DNA of 64,000 bases. Origin: Paractinoplanes durhamensis. GTDB lineage: Bacteria; Actinomycetota; Actinomycetes; Mycobacteriales; Micromonosporaceae. Below the pieces are notes generated by a model that did no database searches, was not told the origin of the DNA, and worked only from the letters and a program-made list of their open reading frames with translations. The number at the start of each line of letters is the position of its first letter. Position 1 is the first letter of the stretch. The stretch is from the NCBI RefSeq assembly GCF_016862175.1, contig NZ_BOML01000019.1, forward strand, positions 1 to 64,000, written 5' to 3'. Of this stretch, positions 62,288-64,000 are shown one piece after another. Made by a program: the position numbers and the translations under genes.

Positions 62288-63940
62288 ATGAAACACACCG
62301 CTCGCAAGGCCCTGACGGCGCTGGCCGCCGCCGGCCTCTCCGCGGCCACGGCGCTCGTCGCCGTCGCCGCGGGAGCCGGCCCGGCCGCCGCCTACGGGCC
62401 GACCAATGTCTCCCTCGGTTGCCGGTTGTATTTCGGCAACGCCGGCACCGGCACCTCGCCCACGACGTGGGCCGACACGTTCACCCTGACCCAGACGCCG
62501 GCCTCGCCGACGCCCGGGCAGACGGTGACCGTGTCGCTGACCGCCGCCATCGGCCCCACCAACGGCCCGGCCCCGCTCAACCCGGGTGACGTCCCTGTCA
62601 AGATCACCGTCAAGATCGCGGGCAACCAGTCCGGGACCGTGACGCTCAACCAGGCGGCCTACCCGGCCGTCGCCAAGGACCCGGCGGTCGCCCTCGGCGG
62701 GTTCACCGCCACCGGCACCTTCGTGGCCGGGGCGGCGGGCGCCGGCACGCTGACCGTCAGCCAGGTCAACTTCGCCAACGTCTCGGCCGCGACCTATTGC
62801 TCGGCCGAGGGCGACCGCGACCAGAAGCTGTCCCCGGTCGACACCCCGATCGTGCAGAGCTTCGCGGTCTTCGACGGCGGCGCCTCGATCACGTCGGTCA
62901 CCGGCCAGACGGTCACGGGTTACGCCCGGGCCGGCAACACCATCAACTACTCGGTCACCGGTCTGGCCGCCAACGCGACGCTCACGGCGTCGCTGAAGGA
63001 CAGCACCGGTGGCGGTACGGCACAGGGCAGCGGGACCGGCACGACCGGTGCCACCGGCGCCGGCACCGGCACGCTCGCCGTTCCGGCCGGGGCCACCGCG
63101 GGCAGCCGCACGGTCTCGATCACCGACGGCACCAACACCGTGACCGTACCCATCACGATCCTCGGCACCCGGGCCATCACCATCACCCCCACCGGTGGCG
63201 GCGCCGGCACGGCCATCACGGTCACCGGCACCAACTGGGATCCCGGAAGCGTCGTCACGATCGGCGGCTACAAGGCGTCCACCGGCGGGCAGCCGCCGGC
63301 CACCTCGGACCCGGCGGTCACCGCCACCGCCTCGGCAACGGGCGGTTTCACCGCGGCGTTCACGGTCAGCGACCCGGCCACCGTCTACATCGGTGCCGCC
63401 GTCGGCATTTCGTTCGCCCTGGCCACCTGGGCCGCTTCGGCCGATTCCTGCGTGGCCGGCACGACCGGGTGCAAGACCACCTATCAACTGTCCGAAACGG
63501 TCACCGGCGGCTCGCTCTCGATGTCTCGCGGCACCGGCAGCAGCACCATCACGTTCAGCGGTGTCACCCTCAACGGCTCGCCGCAGTCGGCGACCGGCAC
63601 CCTGCCCGCGATCAACGTGACCGACAACCGGGGCAGCACGTTCGGCTGGAGCCTCACCGGCACGGTCACCGACTTCACCGGTGTCCCGTCCGGCTCCATC
63701 GGAAAGGCCGCCCTGACCTGGACCCCGTCCTGCACCGAGCACACCGGGGTGACGACCAACGCGGTTACCGCGGTGGCCGGGGCCGCGGGTGCGGTGGACG
63801 GCGCCACGCTCTGCTCGGCGCCGACCGCGACCACCGGCACCGGCGGTTCGTTCGACGCGTCGGCCGGGCTGTCCCTCGCGGTGCCGGCAAACCAGCTGGC
63901 AGGCGCGTATTCGGCAACGCTCACCGTCACGTTGAGCTGA
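62288..63940 (+). CDS. Secreted WxL-like cell-surface protein
   Basis: Exported protein of 550 residues with signal peptide ending near AAAYG (residue 36). The N-terminal domain (40-200) has two Cys. A central Gly/Thr-rich Ig-like region (240-340) follows, with ITPTGGGAGTAITVTGTNWDPG (IPT/TIG-like). The C-terminal WxL-like domain has the STFGWSLTGTVTDF segment and ends AGAYSATLTVTLS. WxL domains bind peptidoglycan non-covalently. ATG 62288. It may be an adhesin; its link to the catabolic island is only by operator-like sites. Confidence 0.78.
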   Translation: MKHTARKALTALAAAGLSAATALVAVAAGAGPAAAYGPTNVSLGCRLYFGNAGTGTSPTTWADTFTLTQTPASPTPGQTVTVSLTAAIGPTNGPAPLNPGDVPVKITVKIAGNQSGTVTLNQAAYPAVAKDPAVALGGFTATGTFVAGAAGAGTLTVSQVNFANVSAATYCSAEGDRDQKLSPVDTPIVQSFAVFDGGASITSVTGQTVTGYARAGNTINYSVTGLAANATLTASLKDSTGGGTAQGSGTGTTGATGAGTGTLAVPAGATAGSRTVSITDGTNTVTVPITILGTRAITITPTGGGAGTAITVTGTNWDPGSVVTIGGYKASTGGQPPATSDPAVTATASATGGFTAAFTVSDPATVYIGAAVGISFALATWAASADSCVAGTTGCKTTYQLSETVTGGSLSMSRGTGSSTITFSGVTLNGSPQSATGTLPAINVTDNRGSTFGWSLTGTVTDFTGVPSGSIGKAALTWTPSCTEHTGVTTNAVTAVAGAAGAVDGATLCSAPTATTGTGGSFDASAGLSLAVPANQLAGAYSATLTVTLS

Positions 63941-63952
63941 GCCCCTTTTGAC

Positions 63953-63980
63953 GGTGGGGGCGGGCCCGCCCGTCCCCACC
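63953..63980 (+). terminator. Terminator after the surface protein gene
   Basis: A 13-bp stem with one G-T pair (63953-63965 with 63968-63980), 12 nt after the stop. The sequence beyond ends in AGGAAGGA, possibly the ribosome binding site of a gene outside the window. Confidence 0.75.
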
Positions 63981-64000
63981 AACTCGGACAGGAAGGACAG

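Overview
The window reads as chromosome of a high-GC filamentous actinomycete, most likely Micromonosporaceae (Actinoplanes/Micromonospora type). This rests on very GC-rich third codon positions, frequent GTG starts, dense ATGA/GTGA stop-start overlaps, a DUF574-type methyltransferase, LpqC- and MMPL-type proteins and a c-di-AMP riboswitch ahead of an NlpC/P60 gene. The genus is inferred; no rRNA or marker gene is present.

Layout. 0-3 kb: GNAT acetyltransferase, a 20-bp tandem repeat, a secreted NlpC/P60 hydrolase under a c-di-AMP (ydaO-type) riboswitch, and an XdhC/CoxI-family maturation protein. 3-11.3 kb: one tightly coupled operon for a form I aerobic CO dehydrogenase (coxM-coxS-coxL, XdhC-YHS protein, MobA-like nucleotidyltransferase, coxD, coxG, coxE), with a LysR regulator nearby. 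12.3-14.8 kb: DUF574 methyltransferase and a secreted M4 metalloprotease. 14.8-15.3 kb: an AT-richer, gene-free region. 15.3-30.7 kb: the most distinctive locus, a PUFA-synthase-like iterative type I PKS. It has a 2335-aa protein with N-terminal NMO/PfaD-like region, KS, AT, two ACPs and KR, and a 1554-aa protein with KS, AT, DH and a fused C-terminal phosphopantetheinyl transferase. These are followed by a free ACP, an alpha/beta hydrolase, a sulfotransferase and a large secreted protein, closed by a terminator. The likely product is a fatty-acid-like chain that is sulfated or desulfated during processing.

30.7-48.7 kb: LpqC-like lipoprotein esterase, SRPBCC/ArsR/kinase operon, TetR/SDR pair, XRE/methionine aminopeptidase pair, MarR next to a siderophore-interacting protein and MFS exporter, a lipoprotein, Zn-alcohol dehydrogenase with DHA2 exporter and TetR, Tat-exported intradiol dioxygenase, an orphan cysD, a methyltransferase, MarR/MMPL pair and a secreted hydrolase. 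Several intergenic regions carry clear inverted-repeat operators, four of them overlapping a promoter or a start codon.

48.7-62.1 kb: a catabolic island (cysteine hydrolase, two CaiB/BaiF CoA-transferases, HMG-CoA-lyase-like enzyme, acyl-CoA synthetase, bicupin, dihydropyrimidinase-like amidohydrolase, cyclase, MmgE/PrpD). A recurring GAAAC-N3-GTTTC operator resembles IclR-family sites, but no IclR gene is in the window. A cytosolic subtilase plus alpha/beta hydrolase pair sits inside the island. The window ends with a secreted WxL-like surface protein and its terminator.
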